Assembly (NCBI GenBank): GCA_037128705.1
Contig: JBAXVX010000007.1
Coordinates: 55,195 to 119,194 of the forward strand
Length of the DNA stretch: 64,000 bases
DNA from: CAIVAT01 sp037128705
GTDB taxonomy: Bacteria; Bacteroidota; Bacteroidia; Bacteroidales; FEN-979
Direction: 5' to 3'
Shown here: one piece after another, positions 25,395 through 35,996 of the stretch
How positions within the stretch are numbered: position 1 is the first letter of the stretch
Layout of the letters: the number at the start of each line of letters is the position of its first letter
Made by a program: the position numbers and the translations under genes
Notes under the pieces: generated by a model
What the model was told of the DNA's origin: nothing
What the model saw: only the letters and a program-made list of their open reading frames with translations
Database searches by the model: none

Positions 25395-27296
25395 ATGCCC
25401 CCGTTTTCCGGACCCCTTTTATCTAAGGTCAACCTGCCATCCGATCTGAAAAAACTCAAGCTGGAAGAGCTTCCGCAGTTGTGTGAAGAGGTCAGGAAAT
25501 TCATCATTGAGGTGATGTCTGAAAATCCCGGCCACCTGGGAGCCAGCCTTGGCGCTGTTGAGCTGGCTGTCGCGCTCCATTATGTTTATGATGCCCCTTT
25601 TGATAAGATTATCTGGGATGTCGGGCATCAGGCCTATGCCCACAAGATCCTGACCGGGAGAAAAGAACGTTTTGAAACCATCCGAACCTACCAGGGGATC
25701 AGCGGGTTTCCCAAAATGTCGGAAAGCGAATTTGATGCCTTTGGAGTCGGACATTCATCCACCTCCATCTCGGCTGCACTTGGGATGGCTGTAGCGGCCA
25801 AGTTGGGCGGCCAGGCCAACCGTCATCATGTGGCCGTCATCGGCGATGGGGCCATGACCGGTGGTATGGCCATGGAGGCGCTGAACAACGCCGGGGTTTC
25901 AAATGCCAACCTCATGGTAATCCTCAACGACAACCAGATTGCCATTGATAAAAATGTAGGAGCCATCAAGGATTATCTTGCTGATATTGTCACTTCAAGA
26001 ACCTATAATAAATTTCGCGACAAGGTTTGGCTGTTACTGGGAGGTGGTACAAAATATGGCCAAAACTCCCGTGCCATCGTCAAGCAGTTGGGAAATGCAC
26101 TGAAAACGACCCTTCTGAATAGCGGAAATCTGTTTGAAGCATTTAATTTCCGGTATTTTGGCCCGGTGGATGGGAACGATGTGATCCGCCTTGCGAAATT
26201 ACTTAAGGACATGAACGACATCAAAGGCCCCAAACTTCTGCACATTCATACCATCAAAGGAAAAGGATTTGAGAAGGCGGAGAAGGACCAGACGGTGTAT
26301 CACGCCCCGGGCGTATTTGACAAGAACACCGGTACCATCAGGGCAGATAACTGCCATGGAATGGCCCCGAAATACCAGACGGTTTTTGGCAGGACGATCA
26401 TTGAACTTGCCGAGGCGAATCCGAAAATCGTCGGGATAACCCCGGCCATGTCGACGGGTTGCTCCCTCAACCTGATGATGAACAAGATGCCCGATCGCAC
26501 CTTCGATGTTGGCATCGCCGAGCAGCATGCCGTTACCTTCAGTGCCGGAATGGCTGCTTCAGGATACATCCCATTCTGCAACATTTATTCAACCTTCATG
26601 CAGCGCGGATATGACCAGATCATCCACGACGTTGCGCTGCAGAAACTCCATGTCGTGTTTTGCCTCGACCGGGGAGGACTGGTTGGAGAAGATGGGGCAA
26701 CCCACCATGGTGCATTCGACCTCGCTTACCTTCGCTGTATTCCAAACATGGTTGTGGCTTCACCCATGAATGAGGAGGATTTGCGGAATATGATGTATAC
26801 CGCGCAACTGGAAGGAATGGGCCCTTTTGCAATTCGATATCCAAAAGGTCGCGGCGTGATGCCCCACTGGAAAACACCGATGGTCCCTCTTGAGGTAGGA
26901 AAAGGACGAATGGTCAGGGATGGAAAGGATGCAGCCATTATAACCCTGGGTCATGTGGGGAATTATGCGGTGGAGGCCTGTGCGGCCGTGGAAGCAGCAG
27001 GACATTCCGTCGCACTGTTTGATCTTCGGTTCCTGAAGCCGCTGGACGAGGCGCTCCTTCATGAAATTTTCGGACGGTTTAAAAAAATATTCACGGTTGA
27101 AGATGGTTCAGTGATGGGAGGCATGGGGTCGGCGGTGCTGGAATTCATGGCCGATCATGGTTATTCAGCCCGGGTCATCCGCCTTGGGGTTCCCGATCAC
27201 TTCATCGAACAGGGTTCTGTTGCAGAGCTGCATCACGAATGCGGCTTCGACAAGGAGGGAATCATTCATTCACTGACTGAACTTCTTGGCAACTAG
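25395..27296 (+). CDS. dxs: 1-deoxy-D-xylulose-5-phosphate synthase
   Basis: 633 residues from ATG 25395, the usual Dxs length. It is a cytoplasmic TPP enzyme that joins pyruvate and glyceraldehyde 3-phosphate, the first step of the MEP isoprenoid pathway. Motifs: H-V-G-H/D-V-G-H-Q-A-Y near 76, the TPP/Mg site G-D-G-A-M-T-G-G near 151-158 with the following N-N, and the pyrimidine-domain F-D-V-G-I-A-E-Q-H-A near 373-382. The TTG codon four triplets upstream is less likely as a start. No other MEP gene is adjacent. Confidence 0.97.
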   Translation: MPPFSGPLLSKVNLPSDLKKLKLEELPQLCEEVRKFIIEVMSENPGHLGASLGAVELAVALHYVYDAPFDKIIWDVGHQAYAHKILTGRKERFETIRTYQGISGFPKMSESEFDAFGVGHSSTSISAALGMAVAAKLGGQANRHHVAVIGDGAMTGGMAMEALNNAGVSNANLMVILNDNQIAIDKNVGAIKDYLADIVTSRTYNKFRDKVWLLLGGGTKYGQNSRAIVKQLGNALKTTLLNSGNLFEAFNFRYFGPVDGNDVIRLAKLLKDMNDIKGPKLLHIHTIKGKGFEKAEKDQTVYHAPGVFDKNTGTIRADNCHGMAPKYQTVFGRTIIELAEANPKIVGITPAMSTGCSLNLMMNKMPDRTFDVGIAEQHAVTFSAGMAASGYIPFCNIYSTFMQRGYDQIIHDVALQKLHVVFCLDRGGLVGEDGATHHGAFDLAYLRCIPNMVVASPMNEEDLRNMMYTAQLEGMGPFAIRYPKGRGVMPHWKTPMVPLEVGKGRMVRDGKDAAIITLGHVGNYAVEACAAVEAAGHSVALFDLRFLKPLDEALLHEIFGRFKKIFTVEDGSVMGGMGSAVLEFMADHGYSARVIRLGVPDHFIEQGSVAELHHECGFDKEGIIHSLTELLGN

Positions 27297-27359
27297 CATC
27301 TCACCGATTCAATCATTCCGGTAAACCAGTTTTCCTGATCAGGCTATCTGTCCGGGTTA

Positions 27360-27758
27360 TTATTCCGATGCATCGGTTCCGGGGTTTTTCCTTTTGAGAA
27401 AGTGGCTCAGGACAAAGAGGATGCCAACGACAATGAACGGGACATTGATGACCAGTACAATACCAACGCTCATCCATACGGAATGATTCATGTGGTAGTT
27501 GGTCATATAGATGAAGGGCAGCAACCCAAGGCCGAGGATCACAAACATTCCCCCACCGATGAGTTCCCATCTCCATGCGACGATCAAAAACAGGATCAGA
27601 GCGAAGGAGGGGATCAGATGCATAAAAAAGCCGCCAATTTGTTGCCAAAGCGGCGCTCCCGGCTGAAATGCATCCAATGCGAACATGCTCACGAACAAAA
27701 TAGCCAGGATGCACAGGATTCTAGGGAGCCAATGAATGATGCGAATGGTTGTCTTCAT
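27360..27758 (-). CDS. Small four-helix membrane protein of unknown function
   Basis: 132 residues with four hydrophobic helices at about 9-28, 42-62, 68-88 and 96-118, and a charged C-terminal tail (K-R-K-N-P). W-R-W-E-L-I-G-G between helices 2 and 3 resembles small integral membrane proteins common in Bacteroidota; I do not recognise a characterised function. It stands alone, convergent with dxs. Confidence 0.7.
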   Translation of the reverse strand: MKTTIRIIHWLPRILCILAILFVSMFALDAFQPGAPLWQQIGGFFMHLIPSFALILFLIVAWRWELIGGGMFVILGLGLLPFIYMTNYHMNHSVWMSVGIVLVINVPFIVVGILFVLSHFLKRKNPGTDASE

Positions 27759-27845
27759 GCTCAGGCGTTTTATAATTTACCCTGCAAGGTATTATAATTT
27801 TAAACATCACTGTTGCCCATGATGAATTGGTTAAAAAGATATCTC

Positions 27846-27853
27846 TATTTTTG
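27846..27853 (+). promoter_or_regulatory. -7 box (TATTTTTG) of the SDR gene
   Basis: TAnnTTTG match 18 nt upstream of ATG 27872, inside the open frame that extends upstream to 27827; it supports the internal ATG as the true start. Confidence 0.6.
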
Positions 27854-27871
27854 AATTCAAATTATCATGTG

Positions 27872-28669
27872 ATGGAACCAAACAGTAAATCTGCCATTGT
27901 TACAGGGGCGTATGGCGCCATTGGCCTGGCAATTTGTGAAGGGATTGCTGAACGGGGTTTTGAAGTCACCCTGGTGGGCCGCGACCCGTCGAGCCTGGAG
28001 AAATTGCGCGTGAAGCTCAATCAGCATACCGAAAACGACCGGGTTTTTTGCGAAACAGTGGATCTCTCATCTCAGAAAGAGATTTTTGAATTCAGCCGGA
28101 GATGGAATCGGCCCCTCCACCTGCTTGTGAACAATGCAGCCACGGCCCCCCGGAGACGAACTGAATCAGATGATGGGACCGAGATGCAATGGGCCGTTAA
28201 TGTCCTTGGATACTTCAGGATGATGCGTTTTTTTCATTCGTTTATGGAGGGTATCCCCAATGCCAGAATCATAAATGTTGCAAGTTACTGGGCCGGAGGA
28301 ATGGATCTGGATGATCCTGAATTTAAAAGAAGACCCTATGACAATGATGTGGCCTATCGCCAGGCCAAACAGGCCGACCGCATGCTCAGCGTGGCTTTCG
28401 CAGAAAGGCTGAAGTCAAAAGGAATATCCGTAAATTCCTGTCACCCGGGAGATGTCAATTCAAAACTCAGCAATGCATTTGGCTTTGGGGGGTCCGAATC
28501 CCCAGCCCAGGGCGCCTCAACGCCGCTCTTCCTGGCATTTTCAGAATCGATAAAGGAGGTGACGGGAAAATATTTTGAACACCGCAAAGAGGTGAGGTGC
28601 CCGTTCTCATCAGATATGGAGGCGGTGGAAAAGTTATACCGGCTTTGTGAAAAAAGCACGCTACTCTAA
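27872..28669 (+). CDS. Short-chain dehydrogenase/reductase
   Basis: 265 residues from ATG 27872. Classical SDR features: nucleotide-binding T-G-A-Y-G-A-I-G at 11-18, N-N-A-A at 87-90, catalytic S138 (I-N-V-A-S-Y) and Y162-R-Q-A-K166. The extended similarity (S-C-H-P-G-D-V near 190 and the central R-R-R/D-G-T-E-M-Q-W-A-V-N) is to retinol-dehydrogenase and protochlorophyllide-reductase-like SDRs, so NADP(H) is the likely cofactor, but the substrate is unknown. Convergent with the DUF169 gene, 4 bp apart. Confidence 0.88.
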   Translation: MEPNSKSAIVTGAYGAIGLAICEGIAERGFEVTLVGRDPSSLEKLRVKLNQHTENDRVFCETVDLSSQKEIFEFSRRWNRPLHLLVNNAATAPRRRTESDDGTEMQWAVNVLGYFRMMRFFHSFMEGIPNARIINVASYWAGGMDLDDPEFKRRPYDNDVAYRQAKQADRMLSVAFAERLKSKGISVNSCHPGDVNSKLSNAFGFGGSESPAQGASTPLFLAFSESIKEVTGKYFEHRKEVRCPFSSDMEAVEKLYRLCEKSTLL

Positions 28670-28673
28670 CCCG

Positions 28674-29423
28674 TTAAATTTCAATCCGCTTTTTAACAGT
28701 CTCCCAGGTTTCAGTGATCAGGAAACTTTCATCCATGTTGCCGACCATGGTTTCAAATTTTTTCATGGGGATGGCAAATGAAAGGGTGTCCCTGGGAACA
28801 CATGGCCTGGCAGATGCATCAAACATGCCGAGGACGGCCTTTTGATTTTCCTTGTCCTGCTGAATGACGGTCTGGTATACGATTGATCCGCACCCTGAAC
28901 CAAAAGGAGCAATCACTGCGTCACCATCCAGCTGATCAAAATTAGCAAGCGTAAAGAGGCCGGAAAGTACGTCGGGTTTGGCAAAAAAGATGACCGCCAA
29001 CGGCTCTTCCTCCGGGGTCAGCTGGTCAAACCGTTTAAAAACAATGTATTTTCCCCTGGCCGGGATACACCGCATATTGGTCATGATCTCCTTTACCATT
29101 TCAGGTGTTTTGATGTACCGTTCCCCCTCCATTTTGCCGGGGATCCCGTGCGAAAGGAAGTACTCGAAATCTGTCCTCATGGTGTCGGCAAAGCCGAGAT
29201 ACCGGCGCGCTCCGCCACAACCAATGGATTGTACATTCCAGGCAAGCGGTCTGCCTTTTCGCACGATGGCCAGTTCGCAAACGATGCAATTGTGACCTTT
29301 CGGAAGGTTTGCCCGGTCAATGTCTCCGGGATCTTCAGTATAGAAGAAGGTAACGGGCAGTTCACTATCGCCAAAGTAGGCAGCCCATTTTTGAAGGAAT
29401 GTGTTTTTAAATTTCAAATTCAT
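28674..29423 (-). CDS. DUF169-domain protein
   Basis: 249 residues of the DUF169 family: N-terminal V-T-F-F-Y-T-E-D-P region, C-I-V-C-E-L near 46-51, C-G-G-A-R-R-Y-L-G-F near 68-77, and a second conserved block G-S-G-C-G-S-I-V-Y-Q-T near 180. The glycine/cysteine-rich blocks recur in the family and suggest a redox or cofactor role, but no activity is established. Transcribed leftward, 31 bp downstream of the NAD(P)-binding protein gene, so the two may be co-transcribed. Confidence 0.8.
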   Translation of the reverse strand: MNLKFKNTFLQKWAAYFGDSELPVTFFYTEDPGDIDRANLPKGHNCIVCELAIVRKGRPLAWNVQSIGCGGARRYLGFADTMRTDFEYFLSHGIPGKMEGERYIKTPEMVKEIMTNMRCIPARGKYIVFKRFDQLTPEEEPLAVIFFAKPDVLSGLFTLANFDQLDGDAVIAPFGSGCGSIVYQTVIQQDKENQKAVLGMFDASARPCVPRDTLSFAIPMKKFETMVGNMDESFLITETWETVKKRIEI

Positions 29424-29454
29424 GGCAACGGTTATTGGTCACAATCATAATTCA

Positions 29455-30069
29455 TTAACTGGAAAGGGCAGGCATTTTGCCATCATACTGCGTATCATTC
29501 AGTAATTTAAGCATAAAATCAGCCACATCTGCACGGGGAATGCTTCTTGAAGCCGGAATTTCGAGGTTCACCTTGTAGGAGTTGGTTTTTGGTGAATCGG
29601 TAAGCATGGTTGGACGAAGGATCACCCAGTTGGCGCTGCTTTCGCGGATAATGTCGGCCTGGCGGCGTTTATCGGCAAATACATGACGCAGAAACAGGGG
29701 CATGAACACCTTCCCGAACCAGAAACCGCTGTCATTCCCCAGGATCCCGGCAGACGACATGCAGATAAACCGTTTGACCCCCGATGCTTTCATGGCATCC
29801 AGTATGTTTTTTGTGCCATCGGAAAGCACGGTATTGGGCTTGTTTATGTTCACGCCAAGTGCACAGAGGACTGCCGCCTGGCCTTCAACAGCCAGTTTGA
29901 CTTTATCGGCGTCCAGGATATCACCCTCGATGACCCGGAGATTTTTATGCTGGATGGGAACTTTGGAGGTCACCCGGGCAAAGGCTGTTACCTCATGACC
30001 CTGGTTCAGTGCCTGGTAGATAATCAGGATCCCCGTCTTTCCGCTCGCACCAAATACTGCTATTTTCAT
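29455..30069 (-). CDS. NAD(P)-binding NmrA-like protein
   Basis: 204 residues, an atypical SDR. The dinucleotide motif is G-A-S-G-K-T-G at 8-14, followed by a second strand ending A-F-A-R; I-C-M-S-S-A-G-I-L near 101-109 and I-L-R-P-T-M-L near 151 are typical of NmrA/biliverdin-reductase-B-like proteins. The classical YxxxK pair is not obvious, consistent with this group. Role could be a flavin or quinone reductase or an NAD(P)-sensing regulator. Confidence 0.82.
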   Translation of the reverse strand: MKIAVFGASGKTGILIIYQALNQGHEVTAFARVTSKVPIQHKNLRVIEGDILDADKVKLAVEGQAAVLCALGVNINKPNTVLSDGTKNILDAMKASGVKRFICMSSAGILGNDSGFWFGKVFMPLFLRHVFADKRRQADIIRESSANWVILRPTMLTDSPKTNSYKVNLEIPASRSIPRADVADFMLKLLNDTQYDGKMPALSS

Positions 30070-30195
30070 GGGTTATCCATTTTTTTGAAGTAAACGATAA
30101 TTTCTCCACTAAATTACAATTTTTCTCCATTTCTCTAGCCCAATTCATGTAACTAAGTACGGGATCTTCGGTTCACCCTTCAATTGAAAATATTC

Positions 30196-30203
30196 TATCT
30201 TTA
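30196..30203 (+). promoter_or_regulatory. Near-match -7 box (TATCTTTA) of the permease gene
   Basis: One mismatch to TAnnTTTG, 14 nt before the GTG start at 30218. Confidence 0.4.
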
Positions 30204-30217
30204 TAAAAATTTTTTCA

Positions 30218-32020
<1,803 letters not shown>

Positions 32021-32038
<18 letters not shown>

Positions 32039-32105
32039 CAAAAAAATCGTGACACGTGACGCGTGACAAAAAATATTGTAAATCGTAAATCATACATCGT
32101 AAATT
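32021..32105 (+). repeat. Heptamer array C, GTAAATC fused to GTGACRC
   Basis: Starts inside the permease gene: GTAAATC then GTGACGC, GTGACAA, a degenerate AAAAATC, GTGACAC, GTGACGC, GTGACAA, all in one 7-nt frame (32021-32069). After 8 nt comes a second block, GTAAATC twice, ATACATC and GTAAATT (32078-32105). It encodes the permease C-terminus (V-N-R-D-A-stop). Confidence 0.85.
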
Positions 32106-32118
32106 TTAAAAGAGTCTC

Positions 32119-32901
32119 ATGTCAGTCACCACAATCATCGTAATCATCTTAGCCGGCATCCTGGTCGGCTTTATCAACACCCTTTCAGGAGGAGGTTCGG
32201 TGATCAGCCTTTCCCTCCTGTTGCTCCTGGGACTCCCGGCAAACATTGCAAACGGAACAAACCGGATCAGTATTTTTTTCCAAACCCTCTCCTCGGTTGG
32301 CAGTTTTACCCGCCAGAAAATGTTTACGGATCTCCGCCCTGTGTGGCTGGCCATCCCGGCAACCATTGGGGCCATCCTTGGGGCTTATGTGGCTGTTGAT
32401 GTAAATACCCGGGTTATTGAAATCGCCATGGCAACCTCCATGGTCATCATGTTGTTCTTCCTGTTTTACAAACCTGATAAGTGGCTCAAAGAAAACCCCG
32501 GACTTCTCTCGGGCCCTGTCAGGTGGTGGCAACTGGTCATCTTTTTCATGGTTGGTTTTTATGGCGGATTTATCCAGGTGGGGGTTGGTTATTTTTTATT
32601 GATGGCGCTGGTATTGGGAACCGGGTATGACCTGGTGAAGGCCAATGCGGTAAAAAACCTGATCGTCTTTTTCTACGCAATATTTGCCTTGCTTGTCTTT
32701 ATGATTGATGGAAAGGTGAATTACCTTTATGGCATCATCCTTTCGGTGGGAAGTATGATCGGTGCTCTGGTCGCCTCCTACCTGGCTGTAAAAAAGGGAG
32801 GCGGATTTATCCGTGCGGTCATATTGTTGTCAGTGGTATTGACAATTCTGCAACTTTCAGGATTGATTAACTTTACCACCCTGCTGAAATACATATTGTA
32901 A
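32119..32901 (+). CDS. TauE/SafE-family (TSUP) membrane transporter
   Basis: 260 residues with about eight hydrophobic helices. The family repeat is visible as G-x-x-x-G-F-I-N-T-L-S-G-G-G near 12-26 and G-F-Y-G-G-F-I-Q-V-G-V-G near 147-158. TSUP proteins export or import sulfite, sulfonates or related organosulfur anions; the substrate is not predictable here. It begins 13 bp after a heptamer array of the GTAAATC type and is followed 31 bp later by an isoaspartyl peptidase gene. Confidence 0.9.
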   Translation: MSVTTIIVIILAGILVGFINTLSGGGSVISLSLLLLLGLPANIANGTNRISIFFQTLSSVGSFTRQKMFTDLRPVWLAIPATIGAILGAYVAVDVNTRVIEIAMATSMVIMLFFLFYKPDKWLKENPGLLSGPVRWWQLVIFFMVGFYGGFIQVGVGYFLLMALVLGTGYDLVKANAVKNLIVFFYAIFALLVFMIDGKVNYLYGIILSVGSMIGALVASYLAVKKGGGFIRAVILLSVVLTILQLSGLINFTTLLKYIL

Positions 32902-32932
32902 CATTTGCAAGTGGGATTTAGAACCATCACGG

Positions 32933-34051
32933 ATGAATAAAATGAACAGGATAACCATTGGAATGAACCCGGGACCTGCGCGCCATTCAACCCTTCGCGG
33001 GTACCATTTTGGGATGATCGGTTGCCTGGTGCTGTTTTTCTTGCCCGGGATTTTAATTTTTGCACAGCCCGGGGCTCCTGTTGCAAAATCATCAGCCCCC
33101 GATTCCGGTAAATGGGCCCTCGTGATACACGGAGGTGCTGGAGGACCGGCCAGGGGAACCATGTCGGCCGAATCGGAAAAGGAATACCTGGTGAAGCTGG
33201 AGGAGGCGCTTAAACGGGGCTCTGATATTCTTGCCGCGGGTGGCAGCAGCCTGGATGCAGTGGAGAGGGTCGTTCGGTTCATGGAGGATTGTCCCTTGTT
33301 TAATGCCGGGAAGGGAGCGGTGCTGGATGAGGAGGGGAAAGCAGAACTTGATGCTGCCATTATGGACGGTAGAACAGGGATGGCCGGGGCGGTTGCCGGG
33401 GTCAGTGTGATCAAGAACCCGGTTACGGCAGCACGTTGCGTAATGGAGAAATCCAACCATGTGCTGCTGATTGGAGCAGGAGCTGAAAAATTTGCAAAAG
33501 AACATGGACTTGACCTGGTCGATCCTTCCTATTTCATAACCCCTGAACGGCTGAAAGCCTGGGAAAAATGGAAATCTGGAACTCAGACAAAACCTGCTGC
33601 TCCTGCAGACAAGCCTGGAAATTCAGGGCCTGACGCTGAGAAACATGGTACAGTGGGAGCGGTCGCTTTGGATCAGCAGGGCAATCTCGCAGCAGCCACA
33701 TCCACAGGCGGGATGACCGGAAAAATGGTTGGCCGGATAGGGGATTCGCCCATCATCGGTGCCGGAACCTATGCGAACAATCAAACCTGCGCCGTTTCGG
33801 CAACGGGTCACGGTGAGTATTTTATCCGGAATGTGGTAGCTTACGATCTTTCTTCGCTGATGGAATACCGCGGACTATCGCTTGAAGAGGCAGGTAAATC
33901 GATTATCATGGATAAGCTGGTCCGTCAGAAAGCCAACGGCGGATTGATCGCGGTGGACCGGGAAGGAAACATCAGCATGCCGTTTAATACCAATGCCATG
34001 TTCAGGGGTGTTGCAGCCTCAGACGGGAGACACGAAGTGGCAATATATTGA
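32933..34051 (+). CDS. Isoaspartyl peptidase/L-asparaginase (type 2)
   Basis: 372 residues. An N-terminal hydrophobic stretch (about 27-44, ending I-F-A-Q) is a signal peptide, so the enzyme is periplasmic. The Ntn-hydrolase core begins V-I-H-G-G-A-G-G at 64-71; the autocleavage and nucleophile threonine is T240 in K-H-G-T-V-G-A-V-A, with S-T-G-G-M-T-G-K after it. It removes beta-aspartyl residues and may hydrolyse asparagine. The linker just before T240 is rich in alanine and proline, typical of the cleaved loop. ATG 32933 is used. The downstream lipoprotein gene starts 2 bp after its stop. Confidence 0.93.
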   Translation: MNKMNRITIGMNPGPARHSTLRGYHFGMIGCLVLFFLPGILIFAQPGAPVAKSSAPDSGKWALVIHGGAGGPARGTMSAESEKEYLVKLEEALKRGSDILAAGGSSLDAVERVVRFMEDCPLFNAGKGAVLDEEGKAELDAAIMDGRTGMAGAVAGVSVIKNPVTAARCVMEKSNHVLLIGAGAEKFAKEHGLDLVDPSYFITPERLKAWEKWKSGTQTKPAAPADKPGNSGPDAEKHGTVGAVALDQQGNLAAATSTGGMTGKMVGRIGDSPIIGAGTYANNQTCAVSATGHGEYFIRNVVAYDLSSLMEYRGLSLEEAGKSIIMDKLVRQKANGGLIAVDREGNISMPFNTNAMFRGVAASDGRHEVAIY

Positions 34052-34053
34052 CG

Positions 34054-34806
34054 ATGATGAGAGCATTTAAAATCAGGTATATCCAAATCCTTTTCCTTGC
34101 CATATCGGTGACAGCAGGGTTCACCTCCTGCCGGAAAGAGGCTGTTCAGCCCTCCAAAACCGAATATTACCTGGTCAACAATACAAGGCACTGGTTTGTT
34201 TTATATTATTACAATGAAAGACGGATCCAGGATTCCAGCAGGATTCCACCACACGCCAAATTTCAGATATATCAGGCGACAGGTGTCGCCGGGAACAGGT
34301 CACTGGAATCCCTGGTTGGCCAGCGAATGATCCGGCTGGTGGATGAACACAACGTGGACTGGCTTCCCCGGATCTCGGATACAAACAAATGGTCGGATTT
34401 GAAATTACCTGCAGGATCCGGAACGAGGGAATTGTATTTTATCCTGATGAATCCACTCGACGATGAGATGCCCCGGATTCAGCGCCTCGGGTTGGTTAAA
34501 ATTTTCCGTGTTTCGCAGGGCCTTGCCTACCTTGTGGTACTTTCATCTGTTTTGGGGCTGTTCTATATGCGGCTCAGGTTCAAATCCCTTTATATCCTGG
34601 TGGCTGTTTTTCTTAATTTTCCGGTGATCTGTTACACGGCCGATTTCGGATATTTCATCCGGTACTCACTTGATCCATGGTTTATTATCCCCAATTGGGT
34701 TCTGGATTCCGCGCAGTATTATGTGCAGTTCTCGATCCCGGTGGGTGCCATGATCGTATGGGCCCTGCTGATCGGCCGGAAGTTGCTGCAAAATGGTAAG
34801 AATTGA
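34054..34806 (+). CDS. Lipoprotein with three membrane helices, unknown function
   Basis: 250 residues from ATG 34054 (ATG 34057 also possible). A signal peptide ends at C26 (A-G-F-T-S-C), a plausible lipobox. A soluble domain of ~125 residues follows and then three hydrophobic helices (about 158-178, 182-205, 222-242). I do not recognise the family. It starts 2 bp after the isoaspartyl peptidase stop, so both are probably one operon. Combining a lipobox with internal helices is unusual; the cysteine may instead be a coincidence in a plain signal peptide or first membrane helix. Confidence 0.6.
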   Translation: MMRAFKIRYIQILFLAISVTAGFTSCRKEAVQPSKTEYYLVNNTRHWFVLYYYNERRIQDSSRIPPHAKFQIYQATGVAGNRSLESLVGQRMIRLVDEHNVDWLPRISDTNKWSDLKLPAGSGTRELYFILMNPLDDEMPRIQRLGLVKIFRVSQGLAYLVVLSSVLGLFYMRLRFKSLYILVAVFLNFPVICYTADFGYFIRYSLDPWFIIPNWVLDSAQYYVQFSIPVGAMIVWALLIGRKLLQNGKN

Positions 34807-34816
34807 GAAGGAGGAA

Positions 34817-35314
34817 TTACTGTTTATCGTACTGCTGAATTTCGTCGTGCACATATTCAAGCAATACCCCAGCCTGCGTAAACATCACTTCCGATTCTTT
34901 TGAATCATGGTATTTCCGTTCACAAACAACGCGCAAAATGCCGCAATTGATGATAAGCATGGCACAGGTGCGGCAGGGCGTCATACGGCAATACAGGGTT
35001 CCCTTATCCAGGGAAATTCCCCTGCGGGCAGCCTGGCAGATGGCGTTTTGTTCGGCATGCACGGTGCGCATGCAATGCTGCGTTGTACGGTCATCCTCAT
35101 GCATGACCTTTTTCATCAGATGACCAACCTCATCACAATGAGGCAATCCCTGCGGAGAACCGACATAGCCGGTCACCAGTATCTGCTTGTCGCGGACAAT
35201 AACGCAGCCACTGCGGCCACGATCACAGGTGGCACGGGTTGATACCGTACGCGCAATTTCCATAAAATATTCATCCCAGGATGGACGGACGTAGGCTGTG
35301 GGTTCCATAGGCAT
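34817..35314 (-). CDS. dCMP deaminase
   Basis: 165 residues, zinc-dependent deoxycytidylate deaminase producing dUMP for thymidylate synthesis. Zinc ligands and catalytic glutamate: H86-A-E88 in T-V-H-A-E-Q-N, and C114/C117 in M-T-P-C-R-T-C. The longer segment between strand 1 and the H-A-E motif (with C-D-E-V-G-H-L near 60-66) is typical of dCMP rather than cytidine deaminases. It is convergent with the lipoprotein gene and shares orientation with the P-loop kinase gene just upstream, suggesting a nucleotide-metabolism pair. Confidence 0.92.
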   Translation of the reverse strand: MPMEPTAYVRPSWDEYFMEIARTVSTRATCDRGRSGCVIVRDKQILVTGYVGSPQGLPHCDEVGHLMKKVMHEDDRTTQHCMRTVHAEQNAICQAARRGISLDKGTLYCRMTPCRTCAMLIINCGILRVVCERKYHDSKESEVMFTQAGVLLEYVHDEIQQYDKQ

Positions 35315-35345
35315 TTATAAAGTCAAAGTGAATGTACAAATTGTT

Positions 35346-35936
35346 TCATGATGATGTCGGCGGCTGAGGATCATTTAAATTTTTTCCGATCTGGCTGAGG
35401 ATTTTTTCGACCTGAAGAAACAGATCCTCCCTGGAGCCATCATTGTTCAGGACAAAGTCAGCCCGGCTGATACAAGCCCGGAGATTTTGTTTGTTCGGAT
35501 CGGTGGCATTCATCTCCCTGGTCTCATTTTCAATGAATGTGTCGAAGGAGATCTTATCCGTTTCCGACGACCGCTGCACAATGCGTTCGTACCGCAAACC
35601 AGGATCCGCATCCACGGCAAAGAGGAAAAATTGTCCCTTCTTCCGTAACGAATCGATCTCGCCCGGAGTCCTGATGCTTTCAATGATGCAGTTTTTTCCA
35701 ACCTGTGCAGCGTCGAAAAAAAGCTGATCGGTTACATACGACGGACCATGTTTGCTGCGTAATTCGTTTGCAACGACCACCATGCTGTCACGGTTTTCGG
35801 CCATGCCCCGCAGGTGGATCTCTTTCAGCAGAAAGGCCCGCACCGAATAGTGATCAAAACCCTTATGCTTTTCAAGGTATTCAACCACGGTTCCTTTCCC
35901 GGCACCCAGTGTTCCTGTTATTCCGATGATTATCAT
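35346..35936 (-). CDS. P-loop nucleotide kinase (dNMP kinase/dephospho-CoA kinase-like)
   Basis: 196 residues. Walker A is G-T-L-G-A-G-K-G-T at 7-15; the lid/arginine region Y-E-R-I-V-Q-R-S-S-E-T-D-K lies near 113-125, and D-F-V-L-N-N-D-G near 166 is the C-terminal motif seen in adenylate-kinase-like and dephospho-CoA-kinase-like enzymes. It resembles uncharacterised AAA/dNMP-kinase-like proteins more than CoaE itself. Adjacent to the dCMP deaminase gene, 31 bp upstream of it, so a role in deoxynucleotide phosphorylation is plausible (inference from context). Confidence 0.75.
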   Translation of the reverse strand: MIIIGITGTLGAGKGTVVEYLEKHKGFDHYSVRAFLLKEIHLRGMAENRDSMVVVANELRSKHGPSYVTDQLFFDAAQVGKNCIIESIRTPGEIDSLRKKGQFFLFAVDADPGLRYERIVQRSSETDKISFDTFIENETREMNATDPNKQNLRACISRADFVLNNDGSREDLFLQVEKILSQIGKNLNDPQPPTSS

Positions 35937-35945
35937 GCAAGATTG

Positions 35946-35994
35946 TTAATTCGTCATTCGCAATTCATCATTTGTCATTCGTCATTCGTCATTC
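35946..35994 (+). repeat. Heptamer array D (GTCATTC type)
   Basis: Seven in-phase units: TTAATTC, GTCATTC, GCAATTC, ATCATTT and three GTCATTC. Fills the gap between the P-loop kinase start and the LOG stop, 2 nt from the latter. Confidence 0.85.
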
Positions 35995-35996
35995 CT